Assembly: GCA_002506105.1 (NCBI GenBank)
Contig: DAWU01000015.1
Span: forward strand, 62,001-126,000
Direction of reading: 5' to 3'
From: Methanolinea sp. UBA275
GTDB taxonomy: Archaea; Halobacteriota; Methanomicrobia; Methanomicrobiales; Methanospirillaceae
Length of the DNA: 64,000 nt
In this document: positions 63,737 to 64,000 of the stretch, in pieces
Layout: the number at the start of each line of letters is the position of its first letter
Numbering within the stretch: the first letter of the stretch is position 1
Position numbers and translations under genes: made by a program
The notes under the pieces: model-generated
What the model was told of the DNA's origin: nothing
Databases searched by the model: none
What the model saw: the letters and a program-made list of their open reading frames with translations, nothing else

Positions 63737-64000
63737 ATGCATCCGACAATCAACCTGGCCCTCCGGTTTATCTTTCCGTTTATCCTTGGCGGGCTCTATA
63801 TCCTGATCCTCTTTCTCTTCCTCCCCTATGAGAGGGCATTGTTATTGTCCGGGCTGATGGGTGCGTATCTGATTCCGCCGGCAGGAAAGGAGACGATCCT
63901 GCCTCTCGGTGTGGCACTCGGGTTCCCCTGGTGGCTAATCGGAACTTCTATAGCACTCCTTGATATTCTCGCGGGGATCTTCATGGCACTGAACTTCGAG
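63737..64000 (+). CDS. Membrane protein, possibly small multidrug-export family; partial
   Basis: 88 codons from ATG 63737 (AGGAAG upstream), open to the window end. At least two membrane helices (FIFPFILGGLYILILFLFL near the start, then LGVALGFPWWLIGTSIALLD). IPPAGKETILPLGVALG resembles the conserved loop of the archaeal putative small multidrug export group (COG2426-like); this assignment is by eye. It follows the repeat-rich stretch at 63280-63736. Confidence 0.6.
   Translation, partial: MHPTINLALRFIFPFILGGLYILILFLFLPYERALLLSGLMGAYLIPPAGKETILPLGVALGFPWWLIGTSIALLDILAGIFMALNFE

Overview
The window reads as a contiguous piece of a methanogenic archaeal chromosome, most likely order Methanomicrobiales (inference from gene content). 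Supporting signs are a CoM/CoB-dependent thiol:fumarate reductase (tfrAB), aIF1A, an archaeal Sm-like protein next to ribosomal protein L37e, archaeal SepF, a ZPR1 protein, an Nre repair protein ending in a PCNA-binding box, an initiator tRNA with an A1-U72 end and a GGG/CCC anticodon stem, TATA-box promoters, and histidine kinases with the RHD-type phosphoacceptor box common in methanogens. There are no rRNAs, transposases, integrases, phage genes or CRISPR arrays.

Layout. 1-3.8 kb: the end of a tryptophan operon (trpD-C-F-B-A) with overlapping genes. 3.8-15.5 kb: mixed single genes, including a SagB-like nitroreductase, an aminotransferase, a small ferredoxin, a 7TM histidine kinase, a PEGA-repeat surface protein, an orphan ABC ATPase, superoxide reductase, an M24 peptidase, and two copies of a DUF2178 membrane protein/XRE regulator pair. 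15.9-19.5 kb: a MacB-like ABC export operon with a secreted partner and a Pro/Gly-rich lipoprotein, behind a palindromic promoter and a roughly 180-base leader. 19.5-26.1 kb: an iron-sulfur flavoprotein, a DUF2927 lipoprotein, aIF1A, a hypoxanthine-DNA glycosylase-like enzyme, a TMEM175-type channel, an OFA-family transporter and AMP-forming acetyl-CoA synthetase. 26.6-31.3 kb: an arginine operon (argC, CBS protein, argJ, argB) that runs into a thioredoxin-CcdA fusion. 31.3-35.4 kb: chorismate mutase, a site-2 protease and a cobalt ECF transporter (cbiMNQO).

35.9-42.7 kb is a concentration of redox and oxygen-defence genes: three flavodoxin-fold proteins, peroxiredoxin, a cysteine-less AhpD-like protein, a 41-residue desulforedoxin, a zinc-ribbon protein, rubrerythrin and a fused glutaredoxin-thioredoxin reductase. 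42.7-50 kb: a solitary DNA methyltransferase, a polyprenol kinase-like protein, Nre, and a three-gene signalling operon (sensor kinase, receiver, and a receiver-PAS-kinase protein whose phosphoacceptor His is Asp). 50-53 kb: tfrBA, divergent from aspartate kinase across a very tight promoter. 53-59.2 kb: housekeeping (aspartate kinase, purM, zpr1, sepF, PUA protein, Sm-like protein, L37e, purF). 59.3-64 kb: initiator tRNA, thioredoxin, ubiX, a PH-domain membrane protein, a BaiN-like flavoprotein, a membrane protein, and a 457-base gene-free stretch rich in perfect inverted repeats ahead of a membrane-protein gene cut by the window end.

Most of the window is core metabolism. Its most unusual parts are the non-canonical trpF start, the shared element before both DUF2178/XRE pairs, the palindrome and leader of the export operon, the degenerate kinase operon, the redox cluster, and the folded intergenic region near 63.3-63.6 kb. 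No complete novel defence or mobile system is evident.
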